Under the pieces are notes generated by a model. It was not told where the DNA came from, searched no databases, and saw only the letters and a list, made by a program, of their open reading frames with translations. The translations under genes were made by a program, and so were the position numbers. This document shows, piece after piece, positions 47,314 to 55,552 of a stretch of DNA of 64,000 bases. Source of the DNA: CAIKNB01 sp964415965 (GTDB lineage: Bacteria > Patescibacteriota > Patescibacteriia > 2-12-FULL-60-25); the NCBI GenBank assembly GCA_964415965.1, contig CAYQCK010000001.1, positions 124,001 to 188,000 on the forward strand, given 5' to 3'. Every line of letters begins with the position of its first letter. Position 1 is the stretch's first letter.

Positions 47314-48480
47314 ATGCGCATCTGCATCGACGCCCGGATGATGGGCCCGGAGAACACCCGGGGCATCGGCCGGTATATCGAGGAGCTGGTCCGCCATCTT
47401 TTGGCTCTGGGAACCGATGACCGGTTCGTGTTGGTGGCGCGTTCGGCGGAGCATCCGTTCGACGGCCACCCGCGCGTCGAGACGCTCGTCGCCGACGTCC
47501 GCTGGTACGGTCTGGCCGAGCAGCTCAAGATGCCGGGTATTTTCCGTAAGGCTAATGCTGATCTCGTATATGTGCCCCACTGGAACGTGCCGCTCTTGTA
47601 TCGCGGTCCGCTCGTCGTCACCATCCATGACCTGTTGCTCCGCCATTTTCCGCTGAGCGCCAAGACGTCCACCCGCCCTTGGCCGATGCGGTTATTGAAG
47701 CGTCTCCTGTATCGCGTCGTGGTCGCGAACGCCATCGGCCACGCCCGCCGGATTTTGGTGCCGACGGAATTCGTGAAGTCCGATGTCGAGTCGCTGTACC
47801 CCTCGGCCAAAGGGAAAACCGAGGTCACGGGAGAGGGGATGTCGGGATTATCCTTTCGTCATTCCAGCGAAAGCGGGAATCCATCGATGGATCCCCGCCT
47901 GCGCGGGGATGACGGGTTGTCCATTGCTTCTGGCCTTGATTATCTTTTATACGTCGGCTCCGCCTATCCGCACAAAGGTTTGGATGATTTGCTGGCCGCT
48001 TGGCCAAAAATTTCTGGACGTCACCCCGGCCTGCGCCTCATCCTGGTCGGGGAGAAAGACGTGTTCATGCGGCGGATGGAGGAACAGGCGGCCGCTGGCG
48101 GCCTGAAGGGCGTGGAATTCCTGGGCCGGGTGGGGGATGGGGAGCTTTCGCGGCTGTATTCGGGCGCCACGGCTTTTGTTTTTCCCACTCATTCCGAGGG
48201 TTTTGGCCTGCCTCCGCTCGAGGCCTTGGCGCACGGTTGCCCGGTCGTCGCCTCCGACATCCCGGTTTTGCGCGAGGTGCTGGGGAAAAATGGCGCAACA
48301 TACTTCCGTCAGGGAGATTCAGATGCTATACTTGCGGCTGTCGAAAGCATTTTGGCACGACCCGAAAAAAGCCGCACCGAGGCCCTGGCGGCAGCGCTCG
48401 AACTCCGGGAGCGGCATGCCTGGTCCAAGACGGCGAAAACCACGCTTGAAGCATTCGGCCAAGCGCTGGCCCAAACCTAA
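47314..48480 (+). CDS. Family 4 glycosyltransferase with an in-frame repeat-derived segment
   Basis: 388 aa, GT-B fold. N-terminal RICIDARMMGPENTRGIGRY and the C-terminal donor site (YVGSAYPHKGLDDLL, PTHSEGFGLPPLEALAHGCP) are typical. It probably transfers a sugar from a nucleotide donor onto a surface glycan. Residues about 181-202 (FRHSSESGNPSMDPRLRGDD) are encoded by the palindromic element at 47857-47914 and interrupt the linker between the two lobes; the frame is preserved. The ATG follows a TAACTT box by 6 nt. First gene of a three-gene operon with the DUF4012 and DUF11-type genes. Confidence 0.93.
   Translation: MRICIDARMMGPENTRGIGRYIEELVRHLLALGTDDRFVLVARSAEHPFDGHPRVETLVADVRWYGLAEQLKMPGIFRKANADLVYVPHWNVPLLYRGPLVVTIHDLLLRHFPLSAKTSTRPWPMRLLKRLLYRVVVANAIGHARRILVPTEFVKSDVESLYPSAKGKTEVTGEGMSGLSFRHSSESGNPSMDPRLRGDDGLSIASGLDYLLYVGSAYPHKGLDDLLAAWPKISGRHPGLRLILVGEKDVFMRRMEEQAAAGGLKGVEFLGRVGDGELSRLYSGATAFVFPTHSEGFGLPPLEALAHGCPVVASDIPVLREVLGKNGATYFRQGDSDAILAAVESILARPEKSRTEALAAALELRERHAWSKTAKTTLEAFGQALAQT
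47857..47914. repeat. Double-hairpin palindromic element inside the glycosyltransferase gene
   Basis: 58 nt bounded by CGTCATTCC and GGGATGACG, with an internal GCGAAAGC-centred hairpin and an ATCCCCGC/GCGGGGAT hairpin. Same plan as 21591-21655. Confidence 0.9.
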
Positions 48481-48485
48481 GCCCT

Positions 48486-51149
48486 GTGATCAAAAAGGCG
48501 AAAACGTCCGAATCCAACAACGCGGAAGTCCGCTCGATATTCGATTTGGAGGAGCAGCTGGCCGCGGTCGTGGAGCGGGAGGGCGTGGTCATGCAGACGC
48601 CGCTCGGGCCGAAACGGGGACGGCGCCAAGAAAAAGCCTGGAAATCTACGGTCGCGGCCAAAACCGCTCCAGCGCCGGTCGTGCCTGAAGCCTCCAGCGT
48701 CTTATTGACGTCGGATGAGGTTTCGGAGCTCGACAAGGTCTTCGTCGGCCTCTCAGTCAAGGCGCCGCAAGGCAACAAGGAAAAGAAAATCGAGATCAAG
48801 CGCGGCGAACACGCGCGGAGCCCGTTCGTGATCTCGCTCCAGAAGGTCGCGCTCATCCCGACGGCCCGGAGAGAGGAGCGCCAATTCCTGGCCCGGGAAA
48901 CTTACGGCGCATCAGAGGCCGCGAAGCTTCCGGTGCAGGTCTACGCCACCTTGAGCCATGACCTGTCGGCCGCGCGCCTCCAGCCGTGGGCCCTGGCCGA
49001 ACAGTTCACACCCGCTGATTTCGCAGCCGCCTATCGCCGGTCATATGGACGTTTCGATTGGTTCGCCGGCCGCTGGAACGAATTCAGGTCAACCGCATTA
49101 AGCATCTTCCAGACCGTCGAACAAGCCGAGAAGACCACTGTCCGGACCATCGAGACGGCGGTCGAGGAGCTCCAACCGGTGAGGTTCTCGCCGCTCCGCG
49201 CCCTGGCCGGTTTCGCGGCCCTGGTCCTCCTGGTGACGCTCCCGGCGAGCGCGGCCATGCTTTATCGGTCGGCTTCGCAAGGCAAGAACCAAGCTACCCA
49301 AGCCGGCGTCCAAGCCGTGGGCGAACTCGCCCAGGCCGGCGGCGCCTCTTCCATCCCGCAATCGGCCGAAGCCTTGCGCCGCGCCTCCGCCGGTTTCCGT
49401 GACGCCGATAACCTGCTGGGTCAGACGAATGCCTTGGCCGTGGGCCTGGCCTCTTTCCTGCCGCGCCAATACCGCAGCACCCGCGCGCTGCTCGAGGTCG
49501 GGGACAAGTCCAGCTCCGCGGCGCGCCTCCTGGCCATCGGTTTCGAGAAGGTCTTCGCCGACCAAAACCGCCGTTTGGATGAGCGTTTGGACGTCATGGG
49601 GGCATACGCCAAAAGCGCGCAAGGCTTGCTGGCCGACGCAACCAAAGCCGCGGCGACCGTCGACCCCAAGGGTTTGCCGGCTGACCAGCAGGAGCGCGTA
49701 CAGGCCCTGCTCTCCCAACTCGACCAATCGCAATCCGCGGTGCGCGAGTTGACGGTCTTGGCCGACGCCTTGGCGAAATTCTCGGGTCGCGACCAAAGCC
49801 GCCGCTACCTCTTGGTCTTCCAGAACCAGACTGAACTCCGGCCGACCGGCGGTTTCATGGGTTCGTTCGCCGAGGTCACCCTGGACCGCGGCGCCATCAA
49901 GAACATCAGCGTCCCGGCCGGCGGCACGTACCATCTCAAAGGCCAGCTCCTGGCGCGCGTCATCCCGCCGCAGCCGCTCCAACTCATCAACCAGCTCTGG
50001 CAGTTCCAGGACGCGAATTGGTATCCTGACTTCCCGACCAGCGCGCGCAAGATCAATTGGTTCTGGAGCAAATCCGGCCAGCCGACCGTGGACGGCATCA
50101 TTGCCGTCAACGCCACGTTCATGGAGAAGCTCCTCAAGGTCACGGGTCCGGTCGAGATGCCTGAATACGGCAAGATCGTGACTTCCGAGAACTTCCTGCT
50201 CGAGACCCAGAAAGCGGTCGAGGTGGAATACGACAAAGAAGCCAATACGCCGAAGAAATTCGTGGGTGACTTGGCGGCCAAGATGCGCGAGCGTTTCGAC
50301 GCCTTCGGCAAGGACGATTGGCTTAAGGTTTCGGCTTTGGTCGCCGAATCGCTGGAGACGAAGGATATCCAGCTCGCGCTGTTCGACCCCGAGGAAGAGG
50401 CTTTGGCCGAACGCTTCGGTTGGAGCGGCCGGCTCAAGGATTCGGTCGGTGACAGCCTGGCCCTCATCGAGGCGAACATCGCCGGCCAGAAGACCGACGG
50501 CGTCATCGAGGAAAAAGTCAGGCACCAGGTCGTGATATCCGAAGACGGCTCCATTGAGGATACGGTGACGCTCGACCGCACCCATACCGGCATCAAGAAC
50601 GAACAATTCAGCGGAGTCCGGAACGTCACTTACCTGCGGGTGTACGTCCCCAACGGCAGCCGGCTCGTGGCCGCTTCGGGTTTTGATGCGCCTGACCGGA
50701 AGCTATTCAAGAAGATAAGCCTCGACGACATGCCCGACGAGGACGTCGAAGCCAGCGAAGCGGCGGCGCAGATCACGGCCGACGGCGTGAGCATCGCCCA
50801 AGAGAGCGGGCGCACCGTGTTCGGCGGCTGGCTGCAGCTCGACCCGGGCAAATCCCAGACGGTCACGCTCCGTTACCGCTTGCCCTTCACCGTCTCTGAC
50901 ATCCTGGCCAAACTCGACACGGGCGAAGTCCCTGATGTCCAAGGCCGGAGAGGGGCGTATCTGCTGCTGCTGACCAGCCAATCGGGCAAATCCACGCGGC
51001 AATTGACAAGCACCGTGACCTTGCCTGATTCGTGGAAGACAGCTTGGGTCAAGGGCGGCGAACCGGAGTTGTCTTTCGCTGGCCTGTGGGACAGGGACCG
51101 CGTCATGGCCGCTTTATTGACCCCGACGCATGGGCAAGAAACACCATAA
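48486..51149 (+). CDS. DUF4012 membrane protein
   Basis: 887 aa. The N-terminal 235 residues are charged and cytoplasmic; one helix at about 238-258 (LAGFAALVLLVTLPASAAML) is followed by a long extracellular part. LLVFQNQTELRPTGGFMGSF is the DUF4012 core motif. Members lie beside polysaccharide genes and may act in surface glycan attachment, but the reaction is unknown; the LytR-like role sometimes proposed is inference. GTG start 5 nt after the glycosyltransferase stop. Its end overlaps the next gene by 20 nt. Confidence 0.92.
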   Translation: MIKKAKTSESNNAEVRSIFDLEEQLAAVVEREGVVMQTPLGPKRGRRQEKAWKSTVAAKTAPAPVVPEASSVLLTSDEVSELDKVFVGLSVKAPQGNKEKKIEIKRGEHARSPFVISLQKVALIPTARREERQFLARETYGASEAAKLPVQVYATLSHDLSAARLQPWALAEQFTPADFAAAYRRSYGRFDWFAGRWNEFRSTALSIFQTVEQAEKTTVRTIETAVEELQPVRFSPLRALAGFAALVLLVTLPASAAMLYRSASQGKNQATQAGVQAVGELAQAGGASSIPQSAEALRRASAGFRDADNLLGQTNALAVGLASFLPRQYRSTRALLEVGDKSSSAARLLAIGFEKVFADQNRRLDERLDVMGAYAKSAQGLLADATKAAATVDPKGLPADQQERVQALLSQLDQSQSAVRELTVLADALAKFSGRDQSRRYLLVFQNQTELRPTGGFMGSFAEVTLDRGAIKNISVPAGGTYHLKGQLLARVIPPQPLQLINQLWQFQDANWYPDFPTSARKINWFWSKSGQPTVDGIIAVNATFMEKLLKVTGPVEMPEYGKIVTSENFLLETQKAVEVEYDKEANTPKKFVGDLAAKMRERFDAFGKDDWLKVSALVAESLETKDIQLALFDPEEEALAERFGWSGRLKDSVGDSLALIEANIAGQKTDGVIEEKVRHQVVISEDGSIEDTVTLDRTHTGIKNEQFSGVRNVTYLRVYVPNGSRLVAASGFDAPDRKLFKKISLDDMPDEDVEASEAAAQITADGVSIAQESGRTVFGGWLQLDPGKSQTVTLRYRLPFTVSDILAKLDTGEVPDVQGRRGAYLLLLTSQSGKSTRQLTSTVTLPDSWKTAWVKGGEPELSFAGLWDRDRVMAALLTPTHGQETP

Positions 51150-53067
51150 AAAAGACGCTGTCTTGGCGCCCTCCCCGGCCCAAGCCGAGGTTAAGCGCGA
51201 GGCGCAGGTCAAAGAGAGTTTGTCCGCCATCTTCCGCGACGACAACGGCGAGATGCCTGACTTGACCAAGCTCGAACGCCGCCGTTCGCGTTTTTACATC
51301 TATCTTTTCTCCGGCATCGCCGCTTTCCTGCTCCTGCTTTTGGGCGCGGTCTGGGTGGGCTTCCTGGTCTTCAAGCCGTTCCGCGGCTATTCCGGCAAGG
51401 GCTTGGTCCTGAATATCGACGGTCCGAGCCGGGTCGCGCTCGGCCAAGAGACTTCGTATTTCATCAATTGGAGCAACGAAGCGAGCGAACCGCTGGCCGG
51501 TTCGGAAGTGCGGGTGAGTTTTCCCTCCGATTTCAATCCCACCAAAATCGAACCCCAGCCGACCGACCAAGGTTTGGCCTGGCGCCTTGGCTCGATCGAG
51601 CTGAACGGCCGCGGCACCATCACGGTCAAAGGCGTCTTCACCGGGGCCTTGGGCACCAAGACAGCCATCCAGGCGGTCGGCACCTACAAACCGGCATCAT
51701 TCAACAGCGATTTCGAGACGCTGGCGACCCGGCAGCTCGAATATTACGAAAGCGTCCTCGACGGTGCCATCAACGTGCCGGAGAAGGCCATGCCGGGGGA
51801 TCGCATCCGCATCGCCTATGTCGTCCAGAACCGCGGAGCGGATCCCATGACCGGGTTGGAGGCGCGCATCACCTTGCCGCAAGGCTTCATCCGCGAGGCG
51901 ACGGGCACGGCCGACGTTTTGGACGGCGGCCAAGTCCGCATCCCGCTCGGGGATCTCAGGGCCGGAGCTTCCTCGACAGCCGCGGTCTACGGGACATTCG
52001 CCTCCGGCGCCGGCGGTGAGCTGTCCATCCACGCCGAAGCCGGGAAAATCGGCCAAGGCGACATGTTCCAGCCGTCCCAGAAGACCGACGGCGTGATTTC
52101 CGTCCTGGCCGGGGACCTGTCCCTCAAGCTAGTCGTCAACGGTTCCGATTCGGACCGGTCCATCGCCTTCGGCGATACGCTGCGTGCCGCGTTGGCCTAC
52201 GAGAACACCTCGGGCGAGGAACTGGGCAACGTGATGATCCGGTTCAAGCTCGAGCCGTTGGAAACGTCATCGACCCAGAACCTGGCGGTCAAGAAACCGG
52301 CGCCGGCGCCGAAGTTCGTCGACTGGGCCGAGCTGGAGGATTCATCGTCCGGCACGGTTTCCGGAAATACCCTGACCTGGGACCAGCAGTCGCTCGGGGC
52401 GTTGAAGTCGTTGGTCGCCGGCCAAGACGGTTCGCTCGAATTCTCGGTGCCCATAATCCCGGCCGGCCAAGCTGTCTCGGGCACTTACGGTTTTCAGCTC
52501 GTCGCCGAAGCCACGGTCGAGATGGTCGGGAAATCCAAGCTCAACCGCACTGTCCGCACCACGCCCCTCGTCTTCAAGTTCCGGACGGATGCCGCGCTGG
52601 CCTCCGAGGCCCGCTACTTCTCGGAGGAGGGGGCGCCCGAAGGCACCGGGCCCCTGCCGCCGGTCGTCGGGCAGCCGACGACCTATCGCGTTTCCTGGAG
52701 CCTGGACAAGACCCTCCACGAACTCCGCAACCTACGCTTGACCGCGACGCTGCCCAAGAACGTCAGCTGGTCCGGCAACTCGGAGGTCTCGGCCGGGGAG
52801 ATCGCGTATTCCGAAGCGACGCGCGAAATCCGCTGGCAGCTCAACAAGCTCCCGGCCGACGTGACCGAGGCGACGGCGGATTTCGACATCGTCCTGACGC
52901 CCGCGAACCTCGATGCCGGCCGCTTCGCCCAGCTCCTGGGCGAGACGCGCCTCGACGCGACCGACGCCGACATCAACGAGCCGCTCATCCTCATCCGGCC
53001 CGCGCTGACCACCGACCTGCAGAATGACGAAGGCGCGAAAGGCAAAGGCGTGGTGCGGAAGCCTTAA
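51130..53067 (+). CDS. Membrane-anchored protein with DUF11-like/CARDB-type repeats
   Basis: 645 aa. Basic cytoplasmic N-terminus (about 55 residues), one helix (about 58-82, FYIYLFSGIAAFLLLLLGAV), then four to five beta-sandwich repeats of about 120 residues with features such as YFINWSNEASEPLAGSEVRV, IAYVVQNRGADPMTGLEARI and RVSWSLDKTLHELRNLRL, resembling DUF11/CARDB adhesion modules. Probable surface stalk or scaffold working with the DUF4012 protein, whose gene it overlaps. Ends just before tRNA-Arg. Confidence 0.88.
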   Translation: MGKKHHKKDAVLAPSPAQAEVKREAQVKESLSAIFRDDNGEMPDLTKLERRRSRFYIYLFSGIAAFLLLLLGAVWVGFLVFKPFRGYSGKGLVLNIDGPSRVALGQETSYFINWSNEASEPLAGSEVRVSFPSDFNPTKIEPQPTDQGLAWRLGSIELNGRGTITVKGVFTGALGTKTAIQAVGTYKPASFNSDFETLATRQLEYYESVLDGAINVPEKAMPGDRIRIAYVVQNRGADPMTGLEARITLPQGFIREATGTADVLDGGQVRIPLGDLRAGASSTAAVYGTFASGAGGELSIHAEAGKIGQGDMFQPSQKTDGVISVLAGDLSLKLVVNGSDSDRSIAFGDTLRAALAYENTSGEELGNVMIRFKLEPLETSSTQNLAVKKPAPAPKFVDWAELEDSSSGTVSGNTLTWDQQSLGALKSLVAGQDGSLEFSVPIIPAGQAVSGTYGFQLVAEATVEMVGKSKLNRTVRTTPLVFKFRTDAALASEARYFSEEGAPEGTGPLPPVVGQPTTYRVSWSLDKTLHELRNLRLTATLPKNVSWSGNSEVSAGEIAYSEATREIRWQLNKLPADVTEATADFDIVLTPANLDAGRFAQLLGETRLDATDADINEPLILIRPALTTDLQNDEGAKGKGVVRKP

Positions 53068-53107
53068 GTTGACGAGAGGTAGGCGGCATCATATATTCCC
53101 CCAACTA

Positions 53108-53184
53108 GCGCCGGTAGCTCAGCTGGATAGAGCAACAGCCTTCGAAGCTGAAGGTCGGGGGTTCGAATCCCTCCCGGCGCACCA
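53108..53184 (+). tRNA. tRNA-Arg (UCG)
   Basis: 77 nt with encoded CCA. Acceptor GCGCCGG/CCGGCGC; anticodon loop CTTCGAA gives TCG (one unpaired position at the base of the anticodon stem). The 3' end is duplicated 142 nt downstream. Confidence 0.95.
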
Positions 53185-53185
53185 T
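53165..53185 (+). repeat. tRNA-Arg 3'-end direct repeat, copy 1
   Basis: The 21 nt covering the T-arm 3' side, acceptor and CCA of tRNA-Arg plus one base recur exactly at 53307-53327. Confidence 0.88.
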
Positions 53186-53218
53186 ATAAAAACGCTCCGC
53201 GAACGCGGGGCGTTTTTA
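53186..53218. terminator. Terminator of tRNA-Arg
   Basis: AAACGCTCCGC/GCGGGGCGTTT stem with one mismatch, followed by TTAA. Confidence 0.85.
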
Positions 53219-53306
53219 ATGAAAGGAAGGATTCGAAGGGCGCGAGAAGGCCGAGCTGGCGCAGGCCTGGTGCGCAGCGCCCAGGACCGCGAGTCGGAGC
53301 GAGCGG

Positions 53307-53327
53307 GAATCCCTCCCGGCGCACCAT
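53307..53327 (+). repeat. tRNA-Arg 3'-end direct repeat, copy 2
   Basis: Exact 21-nt copy of the tRNA-Arg 3' end, preceded by GC-rich unrelated DNA (53219-53306, no gene seen) rather than a full tRNA. An att-like or duplication scar. Confidence 0.88.
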
Positions 53328-53329
53328 GG

Positions 53330-53360
53330 AGAACGCACCGTCAAAGCGGTGCGTTTTTGG
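53330..53360 (+). terminator. Second terminator, after the duplicated tRNA-Arg end
   Basis: AACGCACCG/CGGTGCGTT stem followed by TTTGG. Different in sequence from the first terminator at 53186. Confidence 0.8.
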
Positions 53361-53381
53361 CTGGATGGAAATCCTTCCGTA

Positions 53382-53410
53382 ATAAAAAGTCCCCGCGTTA
53401 GGGCGGGGCT
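53382..53410 (-). terminator. Terminator of the 53419-54660 orphan pair
   Basis: AGCCCCGC/CGCGGGG-type stem followed on the minus strand by ACTTTTTATT. Confidence 0.8.
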
Positions 53411-53418
53411 TGCCGGCT

Positions 53419-53883
53419 TCAGGTCGTGCCTTTCCGGCTGGCGTGGCGCCGGCCCAGGTCGTGCCAGCGACGGCTGGCATCGGCGTTGGCGAGCAGCTGA
53501 TCCGCTGTCCGCTCCCGGGGATAGGGGAGGATCAGGCTGCCGGCCTGGTGCACGGCGAATACTTGGCGCGCGGCTCGGCGCATAGTCTGCCTTTCTCCCG
53601 TCTCGTACGCCAGGAGCTTCAGCCGTCCGATGTCCGGAAGGGGTTCGTCGCGCTGCAGGTCGGTCAGGCAGAATTCCCAGACGCCCCACGGCGTCCACAG
53701 GCGAAGCGTCCCGTCACGGGCGCGCTCGAGGCACAGCCCGCGGAGCAGCTGATGGCAGGTCGGGTCGACGTCGTTTTTCCGCAGGTCCTGCTTGAGGCGC
53801 TTGAGTCGCTGCAGCCCGGAGACGGTCAGGCGTGTCGCTTCGTACGCTGATTCGTACGTACGGTACTCGCTATCGGCCATCAT
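53419..53883 (-). CDS. Orphan protein of 154 aa
   Basis: Unrecognised. Basic and helical, with an Arg/Leu-rich N-terminal half (LQRLKRLKQDLRKNDVD) and a Trp-containing strand region (LRLWTPWGVWEFCL). No export signal. A GGGGG tract precedes the double ATG; 53880 is an equally good start. It is the second gene of a two-orphan operon, 6 nt after the 256-aa gene. Confidence 0.75.
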   Translation of the reverse strand: MMADSEYRTYESAYEATRLTVSGLQRLKRLKQDLRKNDVDPTCHQLLRGLCLERARDGTLRLWTPWGVWEFCLTDLQRDEPLPDIGRLKLLAYETGERQTMRRAARQVFAVHQAGSLILPYPRERTADQLLANADASRRWHDLGRRHASRKGTT

Positions 53884-53889
53884 TCCCCC

Positions 53890-54660
53890 TTAAATCCGTG
53901 TGGCGGAAACGGTGTCGGTTTCTTGCCCATCGGGGCAGGCTTGCTGCAGCTTCAGGAGGACCGCTTGTTCGGTCGGCGTCAGGCGGAAACCTTCAGCCAC
54001 GGCTCGCGTCAGGGCTTGGGCGCAGACGCTTTTCCAGTTCGCCTGGGAGCTCAGTGTGCCGGCATTCCGCAGGAACGCTTTCACTATCCCGATCTCTTCC
54101 TCGACCAGGACCAGCATCTGGTGCAGCGGAGATTTCACGCCCGAGAGCGCGCTGCGGTCCAGGGCGTGGCTTGTCCAGGCGTTCGTTATCTCGGAGAAGG
54201 CGGACTGGATCCGTTGCTTCACCCCGACCAGCTGCGCCTGGCGTTCGATGGCCTCGGACAGGTTTTCCGGTTGGCGGGCCGCCGTGTAGAGCGGTTCGTA
54301 GGCGCATTCGATCTCGTGGCGCAGGGCCGCCGCCCGGGCGCGGACGCCCTGGGCGATGCCCTGGAGGTTCTCTTTCCGGCGGTTGACCCAATGGGACCCG
54401 GGATCGATCCAATACTCCAGGTAGGCCAGCTCTTGGCGGGCGTAACGCAAGGCGGTCACGGCCCGTCGGCGCCAAGTATCGTAATCATCCGGTCCCAGGT
54501 ACGTGTCGGGACCGGTGTGGTCCAAGTCCGTCTGGATGCTCACGATGTCGAGCTTGAGGTCTTCGATGGCCTCTTCGGCCGTCTGTTTGTCGGGCGGCGG
54601 GTTGTCCCGGCTGTAGCGTTCCGCGGGTTCGAGGTTGTGGTCGTTTTGGTCCCGTGCCAT
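53890..54660 (-). CDS. Helical orphan protein of 256 aa
   Basis: Unrecognised. A disordered, charged N-terminus (to about residue 27) precedes a nearly all-helical body with coiled-coil-like segments (EEAIEDLKLDIVSIQTDLD, LHQMLVLVEEEIGIVKAFL). No membrane helix or catalytic motif. Start 5-10 nt after an AGAGG site. Leads a two-gene orphan operon located between the duplicated tRNA-Arg end and rnc. Confidence 0.77.
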   Translation of the reverse strand: MARDQNDHNLEPAERYSRDNPPPDKQTAEEAIEDLKLDIVSIQTDLDHTGPDTYLGPDDYDTWRRRAVTALRYARQELAYLEYWIDPGSHWVNRRKENLQGIAQGVRARAAALRHEIECAYEPLYTAARQPENLSEAIERQAQLVGVKQRIQSAFSEITNAWTSHALDRSALSGVKSPLHQMLVLVEEEIGIVKAFLRNAGTLSSQANWKSVCAQALTRAVAEGFRLTPTEQAVLLKLQQACPDGQETDTVSATRI

Positions 54661-54717
54661 GGCGGAGCCTCTTTTCGAATGTGCGTCGTGGTGGATGGAT
54701 GCAAAAGGACAGGCCCT

Positions 54718-54746
54718 AGCTTTTCAGCAATCGGCCTGTCCGTCAA
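54718..54746 (-). promoter_or_regulatory. Possible promoter for the 53419-54660 orphan operon
   Basis: On the minus strand: TTGACG, 17-nt spacer, AAAGCT (weak -10; TAGGGC-type alternatives lie slightly downstream). Confidence 0.45.
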
Positions 54747-54765
54747 GCTGCGGATTCCGTCAACC

Positions 54766-55497
54766 TTATTTTTTCGGCGCGCTTGGCGCGTTCCAGCCCT
54801 TGGCTTCGAGCGCCGCCTGGGCGGCCGCGACCTGCGCTTCCTGTTTGGAGCTGCCGCGCCCCACGGCCACCATCTCTTTCTCGAGCAGCACTCCGACCGT
54901 GAATTCCTTGGCGTGGTCCGGGCCCGTCTCTTCGAGCACGCGGTAAGTCGGCGTCACGCCGAGCAGGTCCTGGGCCGTCTCCTGGAATTTGCTCTTGGGG
55001 TCGACGTAGAGCTCGTTCTTCAGGATGAAGTCCAGGTGCGAGAGGATGTGGGCGTTCACGAACTTGTCGGCCGCCGGCATCCCGCCGTCGAGGTAGATCG
55101 CGCCGATGATGGCTTCGATGGCGTTGGCCAAGATGTACATGCGGGCCTTGGAATTCTTGTCGCGCGCTTCGCCTTTGGAGAGCAGGAGATAGTCCTCGAA
55201 CTGCAGCTGGGTCGCGATGCCGGCCAGGGTCTTGGCGTTGACCAGCGAAGCGCGCCAGTTGGTCAGTTCGCCTTCCGGGTTGGCGAACCGCTTGAACAGG
55301 TGCTCGGTCACCGACAGCTCCAAGACCGCGTCGCCCAAAAACTCCAGGCGTTCGTTATGGGTGTACGGGAAATCCGAATGCTCGTTCAGGTAAGAACGGT
55401 GGGTCAGGGCTTCGATTATGTAGGCCTTGTCCTTGAAGGTGTGGCCCAGGCGCTCTTCCAGGACCTCGAGGCCCTGGATGACGTTTTGGTCGTCCAT
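54766..55497 (-). CDS. rnc: Ribonuclease III
   Basis: 243 aa; double-stranded RNA endonuclease for rRNA and mRNA processing. Catalytic signature NERLEFLGDAVLEL and the second acidic cluster AIEAIIGAIYLDGG are intact, followed by a C-terminal dsRNA-binding domain (KSKFQETAQDLLG, GRGSSKQEAQVAAAQAAL). Third gene of the rpmF-nusB-rnc run. Confidence 0.97.
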   Translation of the reverse strand: MDDQNVIQGLEVLEERLGHTFKDKAYIIEALTHRSYLNEHSDFPYTHNERLEFLGDAVLELSVTEHLFKRFANPEGELTNWRASLVNAKTLAGIATQLQFEDYLLLSKGEARDKNSKARMYILANAIEAIIGAIYLDGGMPAADKFVNAHILSHLDFILKNELYVDPKSKFQETAQDLLGVTPTYRVLEETGPDHAKEFTVGVLLEKEMVAVGRGSSKQEAQVAAAQAALEAKGWNAPSAPKK

Positions 55498-55552
55498 AAA
55501 TTGGCTTAAATGCTTAAGCCAGGAACGACGCCAATGAAGTCAACTGAAGCTC

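Noticed and set aside
49098..50606. A 502-codon open frame opposite the DUF4012 gene
   Set aside because: Antisense shadow; the plus-strand DUF4012 motif and operon overlaps are decisive.
53219..53327. A second complete tRNA gene downstream of tRNA-Arg
   Set aside because: Only the last 21 nt match; no acceptor 5' strand, D-arm or anticodon arm can be formed from the preceding sequence.
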